A stretch of 64,000 bases of DNA from Agromyces sp. NDB4Y10 (GTDB taxonomy: Bacteria; Actinomycetota; Actinomycetes; Actinomycetales; Microbacteriaceae), in contig NZ_LQGY01000002.1 in the NCBI RefSeq assembly GCF_001620055.1, positions 1 through 64,000 of the forward strand, written 5' to 3'. Below, in pieces: positions 17,902 through 27,847 of the stretch. A program made the position numbers and the translations under genes. Position 1 is the first letter of the stretch. Each line of letters starts with the position of its first letter. Below the pieces are notes generated by a model. It did not search any database. It was not told the origin of the DNA and saw nothing but the letters and a program-made list of their open reading frames with translations.

Positions 17902-19029
17902 GTGACTCAGGAGATCGAGATCGGCCGCTCCAAGCGGGGCCGTCGCGTGTACGCGTTCGACGACATCGCCATCGTGCCGAGCCGGCGCACGCGCGACCCG
18001 GAGGACGTGTCGGTGTCGTGGAGCATCGACGCCTACCAGTTCGACATCCCCTTCCTCGCGGCGCCCATGGACTCCGTCGTCTCCCCGCAGACGGCGATCA
18101 TGATGGGCCAGCTCGGCGGCATCGGCGTGCTCGACCTCGAGGGCCTCTGGACCCGCTACGAGGACCCGGAGCCCGTGCTCGCCGAGATCCGGAACCTGCC
18201 CGACGACCGGGCGACCGCGCGCATGCAGGAGCTGTACTCCGAGCCGATCAAGCCCGAGCTCGTGACCCAGCGCCTCGCCGAGGTGCGGGCGGCGGGCGTG
18301 ACGGTCGCCGGGGCGCTCTCGCCGCAGCGCACGCAGGAGCTCTACGAGACGGTCGTCGCGGCGGGCGTCGACCTGTTCGTGATCCGCGGCACCACGGTGT
18401 CGGCCGAGCACGTCTCCAAGAACCAGGAGCCCCTGAACCTCAAGAAGTTCATCTACGAGCTCGACGTGCCCGTCATCGTGGGCGGCGCGGCCACCTACAC
18501 GGCGGCGCTCCACCTCATGCGCACGGGCGCGGCCGGCGTCCTCGTCGGGTTCGGCGGCGGTGCGGCGTCCACGACGCGCACCGCGCTCGGCATCCACGCG
18601 CCGATGGCCACGGCGGTGGCGGATGTCGCGGGTGCGCGCCGCGACTACCTCGACGAGTCCGGCGGCCGGTACGTGCACGTCATCGCCGACGGCGGCGTCG
18701 GCGCGGCCGGCGACATCGTGAAGGCGATCGCGTGCGGTGCCGACGCGGTCATGCTCGGTGCGGCGCTCGCCCGGGCGACCGATGCACCCGGCGGCGGATG
18801 GCACTGGGGGCCCGAGGCGCACCACGCCAAGCTGCCGCGCGGCGAGCGCGTCCAGGTGGGCCAGGTCGCCCCGCTCGAGGAGATCCTGTACGGCCCGGCG
18901 CCCGGTGCCGACGGCACGGCGAACCTCGTCGGCGCGCTGCGCAAGTCGATGGCGACGACCGGCTACTCCGACCTGAAGGAGTTCCAGCGCGTCGAGGTCG
19001 TCGTCGCGCCCTACCACCACACGGTCTGA
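17902..19029 (+). CDS. guaB3: GuaB3-family IMP-dehydrogenase-related protein
   Basis: 375 residues. Related to IMP dehydrogenase and GMP reductase but without CBS domains, as is usual for the actinobacterial GuaB3 group. The substrate-binding pieces AAPMDSVVSP, VIADGGVGAAGDIVKAI and AVMLGAAL are conserved. The catalytic loop of GuaB (GSICTT) is replaced by a segment around VIRGTTVSAEHVSKN with no Cys, so it should not work as a normal IMP dehydrogenase. Its real activity in this lineage is uncertain; some cyanobacterial GuaB3 proteins have been described as GMP reductases. Lies 6 kb from guaB. Confidence 0.88.
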   Translation: MTQEIEIGRSKRGRRVYAFDDIAIVPSRRTRDPEDVSVSWSIDAYQFDIPFLAAPMDSVVSPQTAIMMGQLGGIGVLDLEGLWTRYEDPEPVLAEIRNLPDDRATARMQELYSEPIKPELVTQRLAEVRAAGVTVAGALSPQRTQELYETVVAAGVDLFVIRGTTVSAEHVSKNQEPLNLKKFIYELDVPVIVGGAATYTAALHLMRTGAAGVLVGFGGGAASTTRTALGIHAPMATAVADVAGARRDYLDESGGRYVHVIADGGVGAAGDIVKAIACGADAVMLGAALARATDAPGGGWHWGPEAHHAKLPRGERVQVGQVAPLEEILYGPAPGADGTANLVGALRKSMATTGYSDLKEFQRVEVVVAPYHHTV

Positions 19030-19132
19030 CGGCGCACCCCCAGCGGATTCCATGGTGCCCGCGCGACCGGCTCGGGTAGCGTGGGGGACGACGGGCGGCA
19101 CCGCCGCGGTCCGCCCGGGATGGGGAGCGACG

Positions 19133-20863
19133 ATGGCGAGACTGAAGTCGGTGACGCGTTCGAACAAGCTCGGACCCGAGGAGCGCGAGGCGGCGATCGC
19201 CCGGCTGAAGGACAAGGAACTCGACATCCTCGTCGTCGGCGGCGGCATCGTGGGCACGGGCGCCGCGCTCGACGCGGTGACCCGCGGCCTGTCCACGGGG
19301 CTCCTCGAGGCGCGCGACTGGGCCTCGGGCACGTCGAGCCGGTCGTCCAAGCTCGTGCACGGCGGCATCCGCTACCTCGAGCAGCTCGACTTCCGGCTCG
19401 TCCGCGAGGCGCTCATCGAGCGAGGGCTGCTGTTGCAGCGCATCGCCCCGCACCTGGTCAAGCCGGTGCGGTTCCTCTACCCGCTGAAGCAGCGGCTCTT
19501 CGAGCGCCTGTACATCGGCGCCGGCATGCTGCTCTACGACATCTTCAGCTACTCCGGCGGCGGGCACCCGGGTGTGCCGCACCACCGCCACCTCACCAAG
19601 CGGCAGGTCCTGCGCGCCGCGCCGTCGATCGCCCCGAGCGCCCTCATCGGCGGTCTCACGTACTACGACGCACAGGTCGACGACGCCCGCTACGTGGCAT
19701 CCCTCGCCCGCACCGCGTCGTTCTACGGCGCGCACGTCGCGAGCCGCGTCAAGGTCGAGGGCTTCGTCAAGGTCGGCGAGCGGGTCGTCGGCGTGAAGGC
19801 GCACGACCTCCAGACCGACGAGCACTTCGAGATCCGCGCCAAGCAGGTCGTGAACGCGACCGGCGTGTGGACCGACGACACCCAGCGCATGGTGGGGGAG
19901 CGCGGCACGTTCAAGGTGCGCGCCTCGAAGGGCATCCACCTGGTCGTCCCGCGCGACCGGTTCCAGTCGAACATGGGCCTGCTGCTGCGCACCGAGAAGA
20001 GCGTGCTGTTCGTCATCCCGTGGGGTCGTCACTGGCTCATCGGCACGACCGACACCGACTGGAACCTCGACAAGGCCCACCCGGCCGCGACGGCCGCCGA
20101 CATCGACTACCTCCTCGAGCGGGTCAACGAGGTCCTCAACGTGCCGCTCACCCGGGAGGACGTGGAGGGCGTGTTCGCGGGCCTCCGCCCGCTCCTGGCG
20201 GGCGAGAGCGACGAGACGTCGAAGCTGTCGCGGGAGCACATCGTGGCGCACACGGTCCCGGGACTCGTCGTCGTGGCGGGCGGCAAGTGGACCACGTACC
20301 GGGTGATGGCGAAGGACGCCATCGACGCCGCGGCCGACGCCCTCGACGGCAAGGTGCCGCCCTCGACCACGCAGCGCATCCCGCTGCTCGGTGCCGAGGG
20401 CTACCAGGCGGCCTGGAACAAGCGCGGCAAGATCGCCCGGGCGTTCGGGGTGCACAAGGTGCGCATCGAGCACCTCCTCAACCGCTACGGCACGATGACC
20501 GACGACCTGCTCGACCTGATCCGCGAGCGGCCGGAACTCGGCGAGCCCCTGCCGGGCGCCGACGACTACCTCCGCGCCGAGGTCGTGTACGCGGCATCCC
20601 ACGAGGGAGCGCTGCACCTCGACGACGTGCTCGCGCGACGCACGCGCATCTCCATCGAGGCCTGGGACCGCGGGGTCTCGGCCGCGCCGGTCGCCGCGAG
20701 GCTCATGGCGGAGGTGCTCGGCTGGGATGCGGCTCGCGAGGCGCTCGAGGTCGAGCGGTACGAGCAGCGGGTGCAGGCCGAGATCGCGTCGCAGCAGCAG
20801 CCCGACGACGAGTCGGCCGACCGGGTGCGGCTCGAGGCGCCCGACATCGTCCAGGTCGACTGA
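19133..20863 (+). CDS. glpD: Aerobic glycerol-3-phosphate dehydrogenase
   Basis: 576 residues, FAD-dependent. Oxidises glycerol-3-phosphate to dihydroxyacetone phosphate at the membrane and passes electrons to quinone. The FAD-binding motif DILVVGGGIVGTGAALDA is at residues ~29-46; TSSRSSKLVHGGIRYLE and GVWTDDTQ follow, then GKWTTYRVMAKDAID near residue 385 and a C-terminal DAO_C domain. ATG 19133 has GGGGAGCG just upstream. The upstream TAGCGT at 19076-19081 is a possible -10 box. A dispersed repeat lies right after the gene. Confidence 0.93.
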   Translation: MARLKSVTRSNKLGPEEREAAIARLKDKELDILVVGGGIVGTGAALDAVTRGLSTGLLEARDWASGTSSRSSKLVHGGIRYLEQLDFRLVREALIERGLLLQRIAPHLVKPVRFLYPLKQRLFERLYIGAGMLLYDIFSYSGGGHPGVPHHRHLTKRQVLRAAPSIAPSALIGGLTYYDAQVDDARYVASLARTASFYGAHVASRVKVEGFVKVGERVVGVKAHDLQTDEHFEIRAKQVVNATGVWTDDTQRMVGERGTFKVRASKGIHLVVPRDRFQSNMGLLLRTEKSVLFVIPWGRHWLIGTTDTDWNLDKAHPAATAADIDYLLERVNEVLNVPLTREDVEGVFAGLRPLLAGESDETSKLSREHIVAHTVPGLVVVAGGKWTTYRVMAKDAIDAAADALDGKVPPSTTQRIPLLGAEGYQAAWNKRGKIARAFGVHKVRIEHLLNRYGTMTDDLLDLIRERPELGEPLPGADDYLRAEVVYAASHEGALHLDDVLARRTRISIEAWDRGVSAAPVAARLMAEVLGWDAAREALEVERYEQRVQAEIASQQQPDDESADRVRLEAPDIVQVD

Positions 20864-20869
20864 CCCGCG

Positions 20870-20902
20870 GGCGGTCGAGGAGCACCGAGGGCGCGTACCG
20901 AG
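20870..20902 (-). repeat. Single copy of the dispersed palindromic repeat
   Basis: Read on the minus strand it gives CTCGGTACGCGCC, a short variable piece and GGTGCTCCTCGACCGCC, the two conserved ends of the 45-bp repeat after guaB. It sits seven bases after the glpD stop. The internal hairpin of the guaB copies is shortened here. Confidence 0.75.
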
Positions 20903-20936
20903 GCCCCGCTCGCAGGGAGCGCGCATCCGGCGCCGA

Positions 20937-20942
20937 TAGAAT
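20937..20942 (+). promoter_or_regulatory. -10 box of the SURF1 gene
   Basis: TAGAAT ends ten bases before the ATG at 20953, so transcription would start at or within a few bases of the codon. Confidence 0.4.
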
Positions 20943-20952
20943 CGCGCACGAC

Positions 20953-21747
20953 ATGCTCCGGATGATGCTGCGCCCGCGGTGGGTGCTCGCCCTGCTCGCC
21001 GCCCTCGGCATCGCGGCGGCGTTCGCGATCCTCGCGCAGTGGCAGGTGAGCCGCGCGGTCGAGGAGGCCAAGGTCGTCGAGCGCCCCACCGAGCAGGTCC
21101 GGCCGCTCGCGGAGGTCGTGGTGCCGGACGCCCCGACCGAACAGGCGGCCACCGGCCAGCGCGTCTCGGTCCGGGGCACGCTCGTCGCCGGCGACACCGT
21201 CCTCGTGCAGGGCCGCGTCAACGACGGCGCCACCGGCTGGTGGGTGGTCGCCCACCTCGAGGTGACGGATGCCGCGCCCGGTGGCCTCCCGGTCGCGCTC
21301 GGGTGGACGCCCGACGAGGCGACGGCTCGCGAGGCGCTCGCCGAGGTCGACGCGGCCGCGCGCTCGGGCGGGGACGTCGAGGTCGTCGGCCGGTTCCTGC
21401 CGAGCGAGGCGCCCATCCAGCCCGAGGACGACGAGGACCCGCAGGTCATGCGGACCGTGGCGGTCGCGCATCTGATCAACCTGTGGGCGGACTACGACGA
21501 GCGGCCCGTGTACTTCGGCTACGTCACGGCCGCCGAGCCGGTCGCCGGTCTCGAGGCGATCTCGTCGCCGCCGCCCGAGCAGCAGGCCGAGCTGAACTGG
21601 CTCAACGTCTTCTACGCCATCGAGTGGATCGTCTTCGGCGGGTTCGCCGTCTACCTCTGGTATCGGCTCGTGCGCGACGCGGTCGAGCGCGAGCGCGAGG
21701 AGGCCGCCGAGGCGGCGGCGGCGAGCGAGGCGGCGGCGCGGGACTGA
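20953..21747 (+). CDS. SURF1-family cytochrome oxidase biogenesis protein
   Basis: 264 residues with the SURF1 plan: one membrane helix near each end (about residues 9-27 and 218-235) flanking a large external loop. Conserved pieces include FAILAQWQVSRA in the first helix region, the segment VSVRGTLVAGDTVLVQGRV, and NWLNVFYAIEWIVFGGFAVYLWYRLVRD at the end (first part NWLNVFYAIEWIVFGG). SURF1 helps insert heme a into cytochrome c oxidase. The Ala/Glu-rich tail is variable. There are ATGs at 20953, 20962 and 20965; I chose the first because of the -10 spacing. No oxidase genes are nearby. Confidence 0.85.
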   Translation: MLRMMLRPRWVLALLAALGIAAAFAILAQWQVSRAVEEAKVVERPTEQVRPLAEVVVPDAPTEQAATGQRVSVRGTLVAGDTVLVQGRVNDGATGWWVVAHLEVTDAAPGGLPVALGWTPDEATAREALAEVDAAARSGGDVEVVGRFLPSEAPIQPEDDEDPQVMRTVAVAHLINLWADYDERPVYFGYVTAAEPVAGLEAISSPPPEQQAELNWLNVFYAIEWIVFGGFAVYLWYRLVRDAVEREREEAAEAAAASEAAARD

Positions 21748-21809
21748 GCGGCGTTCCGCCTGCGGCGAACTCCGGCAGCGGCATCCGCTCACGGGGTGAG
21801 GATGCCGGT

Positions 21810-22790
21810 GTGAGCGATGACGACCGCACCCGGCTCGACGGGACCCCGGATGGCGAGTCCGCGCACGAGCACGACGAGGACCCCCTCGACGCGTACTCGC
21901 GGGTCGTGACGCGCGTGGCACGCGAGCTGCTTCCGAGCATCGCGAGCCTCGCCGTCCGATCGGGGCGCGGCCAGGGCACCGGCAGCGCGAGCGTGGTGTC
22001 GGCCGACGGGGTGCTGCTCACGAGCGCGCACGTCGTCGCCGGCGCCGACCGGGCCGAGGCCGCCTTCGGCGACGGCACCGCCGTGACCGCCGACGTGATC
22101 GGCCGGGACCCGCTCTCCGATCTCGCGGTGCTGCGGGCGCGCGGTCCCGTGCCGCCTCCGGTGCCGTTCGGCGACGCCCGAGAGCTGCGGGTCGGCCAGC
22201 TCGTCGTCGCCGTGGGCACGCCGTTGGGGCTCGCCGGCAGCGTCACCGCAGGCATCGTGTCGAACCTCGGGCGTTCGCTGCCGACGGCCGCCGGCCGGGT
22301 GGTCGACGAGGTGATCCAGACGGATGCCGCGCTGAATCCCGGCAACAGCGGGGGAGCGCTCGCCGACGGCCGTGGTCGCATGGTCGGCGTGAGCACGGCC
22401 GTCGCGGGCGTCGGGCTCGGCCTCGCGGTCCCCGTCAATCCGGCGACCCGGGCGATCATCGACGCCCTCGTCAGCCGCGGGCGCGTGCGCCGCGCGTGGC
22501 TGGGCATCGCCGGAGCCCAGGTCCGGTTGGCGCCGGAGCTCGCCGAGCGGGTGGGCTCGCCCACGGGCCTGCAGGTGACCGCGGTGGTGGCCGGGAGCCC
22601 GGCCGAGGCCGCCGGCATCCGGCCCGGCGACATCGCGGTCACCCTCGACGGCACCGGCATCGTGACGGCGACCTCGATCCAGCGGCTCATGGTCGAGGAC
22701 GCGATCGACCGCGAGGTCGAGATGACGCTGTGGCGCGGCGGCGCGCTCGTCGACGTCTTCGTGGTGCCGCGCGAACTCGTGGGCGCCTGA
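21810..22790 (+). CDS. Trypsin-like serine protease with PDZ domain (HtrA/DegP family)
   Basis: 326 residues. The catalytic triad is visible: His in LLTSAHVVAG, Asp in DPLSDLAVL and Ser in NPGNSGGAL. A PDZ domain follows (about residues 230-320), with GLQVTAVVAGSPAEAAGIRPGD. HtrA proteases usually remove damaged proteins outside the membrane. This one has no signal peptide or membrane helix: the N-terminal ~35 residues are acidic (DDDRTRLDGTPDGESAHEHDED). It may therefore act in the cytoplasm, or the true start may be elsewhere; no upstream in-frame start gives a hydrophobic segment. GTG 21810 is the chosen start. Confidence 0.87.
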   Translation: MSDDDRTRLDGTPDGESAHEHDEDPLDAYSRVVTRVARELLPSIASLAVRSGRGQGTGSASVVSADGVLLTSAHVVAGADRAEAAFGDGTAVTADVIGRDPLSDLAVLRARGPVPPPVPFGDARELRVGQLVVAVGTPLGLAGSVTAGIVSNLGRSLPTAAGRVVDEVIQTDAALNPGNSGGALADGRGRMVGVSTAVAGVGLGLAVPVNPATRAIIDALVSRGRVRRAWLGIAGAQVRLAPELAERVGSPTGLQVTAVVAGSPAEAAGIRPGDIAVTLDGTGIVTATSIQRLMVEDAIDREVEMTLWRGGALVDVFVVPRELVGA

Positions 22791-22810
22791 CCGCGTCGGC
22801 GGCCGACCCC

Positions 22811-23221
22811 TCAGGCGTCGCGGCCGAACGCGGCGAGGAACTCGGGGGCGGGTTCGATCTCGGTGATCACGTCGACGAGCACGCCGCCGGGGTCGCGCAC
22901 GATCACGTGGCGCTGCCCGAACGGCTCGCTGCGGAGCGGCTGGACCACGGGGACGCCGGCTGCCTCGAGTCGCGCCGCGACGGCATCGACGTCATCGAGC
23001 TCCAGGTTCACCAGGACCCCGCGGGCGGGCGTGCCGTACCCCGACGGGACCGACTCGTGCGCCGGATCGAGCAGTGCGAGCTCGGTGGCGGAGTCGGGGT
23101 GCCGGAGGCTCACGTACCAGTCCGACTCGAACGTCGACTCGAACCCGAAGTGCTCGCGGTAGAACCGCGAACTCGCTTCGACGTGCTCGGAGCACAGGAC
23201 GGGGTAGGTCGATCGGAGCAT
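22811..23221 (-). CDS. VOC-family (glyoxalase/bleomycin-resistance fold) protein
   Basis: 136 residues, one full VOC module of two beta-alpha-beta-beta-beta repeats. The stretches YPVLCSEHVEASSRFYREHFGF and RHVIVRDPGGVLVDVITE are typical (first part SRFYREHFGF). VOC proteins include glyoxalases, dioxygenases and drug-binding proteins, and sequence alone does not decide. The gene is divergent from a TetR regulator across a 86-base gap with two identical operators, so the regulator very probably controls it. GAGGAAGCG lies just before the ATG. Confidence 0.85.
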   Translation of the reverse strand: MLRSTYPVLCSEHVEASSRFYREHFGFESTFESDWYVSLRHPDSATELALLDPAHESVPSGYGTPARGVLVNLELDDVDAVAARLEAAGVPVVQPLRSEPFGQRHVIVRDPGGVLVDVITEIEPAPEFLAAFGRDA

Positions 23222-23237
23222 CGCTTCCTCCTTTGAT

Positions 23238-23254
23238 ACATACAGTGTGTATGT
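23238..23254. promoter_or_regulatory. TetR operator, VOC-proximal copy
   Basis: ACATACAGTGTGTATGT, an inverted repeat with 6-bp arms (ACATAC/GTATGT) and a 5-base centre. The identical 17-mer occurs again at 23270, 32 bp further, or about three helical turns. It lies 17 bases before the VOC start codon. Confidence 0.8.
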
Positions 23255-23267
23255 GTCTCAGCGTGAC

Positions 23268-23288
23268 TGACATACAGTGTGTATGTCA
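23268..23288. promoter_or_regulatory. TetR operator, regulator-proximal copy
   Basis: TGACATAC-AGTGT-GTATGTCA, a perfect inverted repeat with 8-bp arms around the same 5-base centre as the other copy. It ends 19 bases before the regulator start, fitting autoregulation together with control of the VOC gene. Confidence 0.82.
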
Positions 23289-23307
23289 AGACGCGGGAGG
23301 ACGGGGC

Positions 23308-23928
23308 ATGGCGACCAAGGCCGAGCAGCGCGAGCGCACGCGCGAGGAGATCCTGCGCATCGCCACGCGCCGGTTCGCCGAGTCGGGCTACGCCGGGGTC
23401 GCGCTCGAGGACCTCGTCGCCGAGGCGGGCCTGACCCGTGGCGCCCTGTACCACCACTTCGGCAGCAAGCAGGGCCTGTTCGCCGCCGTCGTCGAGCGGG
23501 CGCAGTTCGCCGTCGCCGAGGCCGTAGAACGCGCGGCGGCCGCCGACGTCGCCCCCCTCGAGGCGTTCCTCGCGGGATGCCGCGCGTTCCTCGAGGCGAG
23601 CCTCGCGCCCGAGGTGCGGCGAATCCTCCTCGTCGACGGGCCCGCGGTGCTCGGCTGGGGCGACTGGCGGGAGGGCGACCTGGAGTCGAGCGCCCGACTG
23701 CTCGACGCCGGCGTGGCGGAACTCGCCGAAGCCGGGGTCATCGGATCCGCCTCGCTCGGCACCGTCACGACCATGATCTCCGGGGCGCTCAACGAGGTCG
23801 CCATCGCCAACGCGACCGCCGCCGAACCCGAGCGCGGCATCGACGACGCCGTGACGACCCTCGCCCGCATGATCGCGGGCCTCGCGCCCGCGGCCGACCC
23901 GGGATTCGCCCAGCCGCCCGGCCCGTAG
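23308..23928 (+). CDS. TetR-family transcriptional regulator
   Basis: 206 residues. The N-terminal helix-turn-helix is clear: EEILRIATRRFAESGYAGVALEDLVAEAGLTRGALYHHFGSKQGLF (recognition part LTRGALYHHFGSKQGLF, residues ~40-56). The C-terminal ligand domain resembles the TetR_C group with FLEASLAPEVRRILLVDGPAVLGW, found in several regulators of drug or stress genes. ATG 23308 follows GGGAGGACGGGGC. It is divergent from the VOC gene and probably binds the two operators between them. The ligand is unknown. Confidence 0.92.
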   Translation: MATKAEQRERTREEILRIATRRFAESGYAGVALEDLVAEAGLTRGALYHHFGSKQGLFAAVVERAQFAVAEAVERAAAADVAPLEAFLAGCRAFLEASLAPEVRRILLVDGPAVLGWGDWREGDLESSARLLDAGVAELAEAGVIGSASLGTVTTMISGALNEVAIANATAAEPERGIDDAVTTLARMIAGLAPAADPGFAQPPGP

Positions 23929-23931
23929 ACT
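23926..23931 (+). promoter_or_regulatory. -10 box of the DUF3817-guaA operon
   Basis: TAGACT overlaps the stop codon of the TetR gene and ends seven bases before the ATG at 23939, which suggests a leaderless transcript. A GGAGGG also sits before the ATG, so translation from a longer readthrough mRNA is also possible. Confidence 0.4.
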
Positions 23932-23938
23932 GGAGGGC

Positions 23939-24429
23939 ATGCCCCTCGAGCCCAAACCGGCTGATTTCCCGCGCATCCGCGGGGCGTTGAAGTTCTACAT
24001 GATCGCCTCGGTCATCACCGGCACCATGCTGCTGCTGCTCTGCGCCGAGATGCTGCTCAAGTACGTGTGGTTCCTCGAGCTCTACGCGTTCGGCCCCAAC
24101 GGCCTGCTCTCGCTCGAGCCGGTCGTCGAGACCCCCGAGGGCCTCGAGTCCACCGGCGTCGGCGTGAACCTCTCGACCGGCATCCTGATCGCCCACGGCT
24201 GGTTCTACGTCGTGTACCTGTTCAGCAACTTCCGGCTCTGGAGCCTCATGCGCTGGCCGTTCTGGAAGCTGCTCCTGCTCGCCTCGGGCGGCATCGTGCC
24301 GTTCCTGTCGTTCATCCTCGAGGCCCGGATCGGGCGCGAGGTCCGCGAGTACATCGCGAAGCGCGAAGCGGATGCCGCGGCCGCGCGTGCATCGTCCGAC
24401 CCCGACTCCGAGCCCGTGGAGGCCGCCCA

Positions 24430-24433
<4 letters not shown>
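23939..24433 (+). CDS. DUF3817 membrane protein
   Basis: 164 residues with three or four membrane helices (about residues 18-45, 85-105, 110-140). [19 protein letters not shown] and [17 protein letters not shown] are typical of DUF3817 (first parts [14 protein letters not shown] and [10 protein letters not shown]). The C-terminal tail is Ala/Glu-rich. Function is unknown. Its stop overlaps the guaA start (GTGA), so the two are translationally coupled; the arrangement is a frequent one in actinobacteria. Confidence 0.85.
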
Positions 24434-26007
<1,574 letters not shown>

Positions 26008-26012
26008 CGCGC

Positions 26013-26018
26013 TAGCCT
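26013..26018 (+). promoter_or_regulatory. -10 box of ldh (leaderless)
   Basis: TAGCCT ends seven bases before the ATG at 26026, just six bases after the guaA stop. No ribosome site is present. Confidence 0.45.
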
Positions 26019-26025
26019 GACCCGC

Positions 26026-26973
26026 ATGGGTGTGGTCGAGAACTCGAAGCTGACCGTCGTCGGAGCCGGGAGTGTGGGCGCGAGCCTCGCGTACGCGGCG
26101 CTCATCCGCGGGTCGGCGCGGCACGTGGCCCTGTACGACGTGAACACGGCGAAGGTCGACGCCGAGGTGCTCGACCTCGCGCACGGCACGCCGTTCGTCG
26201 GATCGAGCACCATCGCGGGCGGCGACGACCTCGCCGTCGTCGAGGGCTCGCACGTGGTCGTGATCACGGCCGGTGCCAAGCAGGAACCGGGCCAGTCCCG
26301 ACTCGATCTCGCGGGCACCAACGTGCGGATCCTCGAGGACCTCCTGCCGAAGCTGCTCGAGCGCGCGCCCGACGCGATCTACATGCTCGTCACGAATCCC
26401 TGCGACGTGCTCACGGTCGCGGCGCAGAAGATCTCGGGCCTGCCGTCGAACCGGGTGTTCTCGTCGGGCACCGTGCTCGACACGGCTCGACTGCGGTGGT
26501 TGCTCGCGAAGCGCGCGGGCGTGGCGACGTCGAGCGTGCACGCCCACATCGTGGGCGAGCACGGCGACACCGAGTTCCCGCTCTGGTCGAGCGCGAACGT
26601 CGGCACCGTGCCGATCCTCGAGTGGGCGCACGGGCAGGGCTTCCGGCGCGAGGAGCTCGACCAGATCGCCGCCGAGGTGCGCGACGCCGCCTACCGGATC
26701 ATCCAGGGCAAGGGCGCCACGAACCACGCGATCGGCCTGTCCGGCGCCCGCATCGTCGAGGCCCTGCTCGGCGACGAGTCGGCCGTGCTGCCCGTGAGCG
26801 CCGTGCTGGGCGGAGTGCACGGCGTCGACGGCGTCGCCCTCTCGGTGCCGAGCATCGTGAACTCCTCGGGCGTCACGCCCCTCGGCGAGACACCGTTCTC
26901 CGACGAGGAGCGCCGCAAGCTGCACGAGTCGGCCGACGCGCTTCGCGCCTCGATCGCGTCGCTCGGCATCTGA
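26026..26973 (+). CDS. ldh: L-lactate dehydrogenase
   Basis: 315 residues. Reduces pyruvate to L-lactate with NADH. The Rossmann motif is VVGAGSVGASLAYA; VITAGAKQEPGQSRLDL is the LDH-type active-site loop, with Gln at the position that favours pyruvate over oxaloacetate; VTNPCDVLT, GTVLDTARLR and the catalytic His in VGEHGDTEFPLWS are all present. The last separates LDH from malate dehydrogenase in this family. The gene is leaderless by promoter position and may be transcribed apart from guaA. Confidence 0.93.
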   Translation: MGVVENSKLTVVGAGSVGASLAYAALIRGSARHVALYDVNTAKVDAEVLDLAHGTPFVGSSTIAGGDDLAVVEGSHVVVITAGAKQEPGQSRLDLAGTNVRILEDLLPKLLERAPDAIYMLVTNPCDVLTVAAQKISGLPSNRVFSSGTVLDTARLRWLLAKRAGVATSSVHAHIVGEHGDTEFPLWSSANVGTVPILEWAHGQGFRREELDQIAAEVRDAAYRIIQGKGATNHAIGLSGARIVEALLGDESAVLPVSAVLGGVHGVDGVALSVPSIVNSSGVTPLGETPFSDEERRKLHESADALRASIASLGI

Positions 26974-26988
26974 GATCTGAGGGCCCGG

Positions 26989-27801
26989 ATGTCCCGGCTG
27001 ATCCGCGTCGTCGCCATACTGGTCGCCGCAGCGTGGGCCGTCCTCGGGTTCGCACTCGCCGACCTGGCGGTCCTGCTGCTGTGGAACCCGGCATTCGTCT
27101 CGGTGTTCGCGCTCGAGGCGAGCTGGGGCGCGCTGCTGATGTTCTTCGTGGTGGTGCCGTGCATCCACGTCGCCATCCGCCCCGGCCGCTGGGCCGATGC
27201 GCTCGTGACGGGAGGCATCGCGCTCGCGTCGATCGTCGCCGGCTCGCTGCTGGCCGGCGACCCCGCGACCCTGATCCTCGCCGGGCTGCTCGCCGCCTCC
27301 CTCGCGGCCATCGCCGTGCCGGGCGTCATCCGGGCGCGCTCCGGCGCGGCGGACGCGGGCGTGCCGTGGCATCCGCGACTCGACGTCGCCCTGCTGGTCA
27401 TCGCGCTGGCGGGCATGGTCCTGTGGGCGCCGTACCTCGTGAACGCGACCGTCGGAGCGGACGGGCTCCCGCGCGACATCACCATGGGGCTCGACCACTG
27501 GCCCGTCCACATCGCCGCCGGCATCGCGATCCCGCTCGGCGCACTCGTCGCGGCCGTGCTCGGGCGGGTGCGCACCCTGGCAGCCTGTGCGTCGGCGCTC
27601 TCGGCGGTCTCCATCGGCACCGCCATGGCGGTCTCGCAGGGCGCGCCGTCGGCGACGGAGTCCGCGCACTGGAGCGTGCTGGCCGTGACGTGGGGCACCC
27701 TCCTGCTTCTCGCGCTCGTGTGGTCGGGTCGTCGGAACGAGAAGATCGAGGACGACATCGTCGACCGTGTCGATCGGGCGGCTTCCCGTTCGACGTCATG
27801 A
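26989..27801 (+). CDS. Integral membrane protein of unknown function
   Basis: 270 residues with about eight predicted hydrophobic helices spread evenly over the length. No motif that I recognise. Short polar loops contain RPGRWADAL and GADGLPRDITMGLDHWPVH. It ends in an acidic then basic tail with EDDIVDRVDRAASR. The ATG lies 15 bases after ldh, so it may be co-transcribed with ldh. The next gene (YciI) has its own strong ribosome site 46 bases further on. Confidence 0.65.
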   Translation: MSRLIRVVAILVAAAWAVLGFALADLAVLLLWNPAFVSVFALEASWGALLMFFVVVPCIHVAIRPGRWADALVTGGIALASIVAGSLLAGDPATLILAGLLAASLAAIAVPGVIRARSGAADAGVPWHPRLDVALLVIALAGMVLWAPYLVNATVGADGLPRDITMGLDHWPVHIAAGIAIPLGALVAAVLGRVRTLAACASALSAVSIGTAMAVSQGAPSATESAHWSVLAVTWGTLLLLALVWSGRRNEKIEDDIVDRVDRAASRSTS

Positions 27802-27847
27802 ATGAGAGGGTCGAACAGCGACCCGGACACGCGAGGAGCGAACCACC

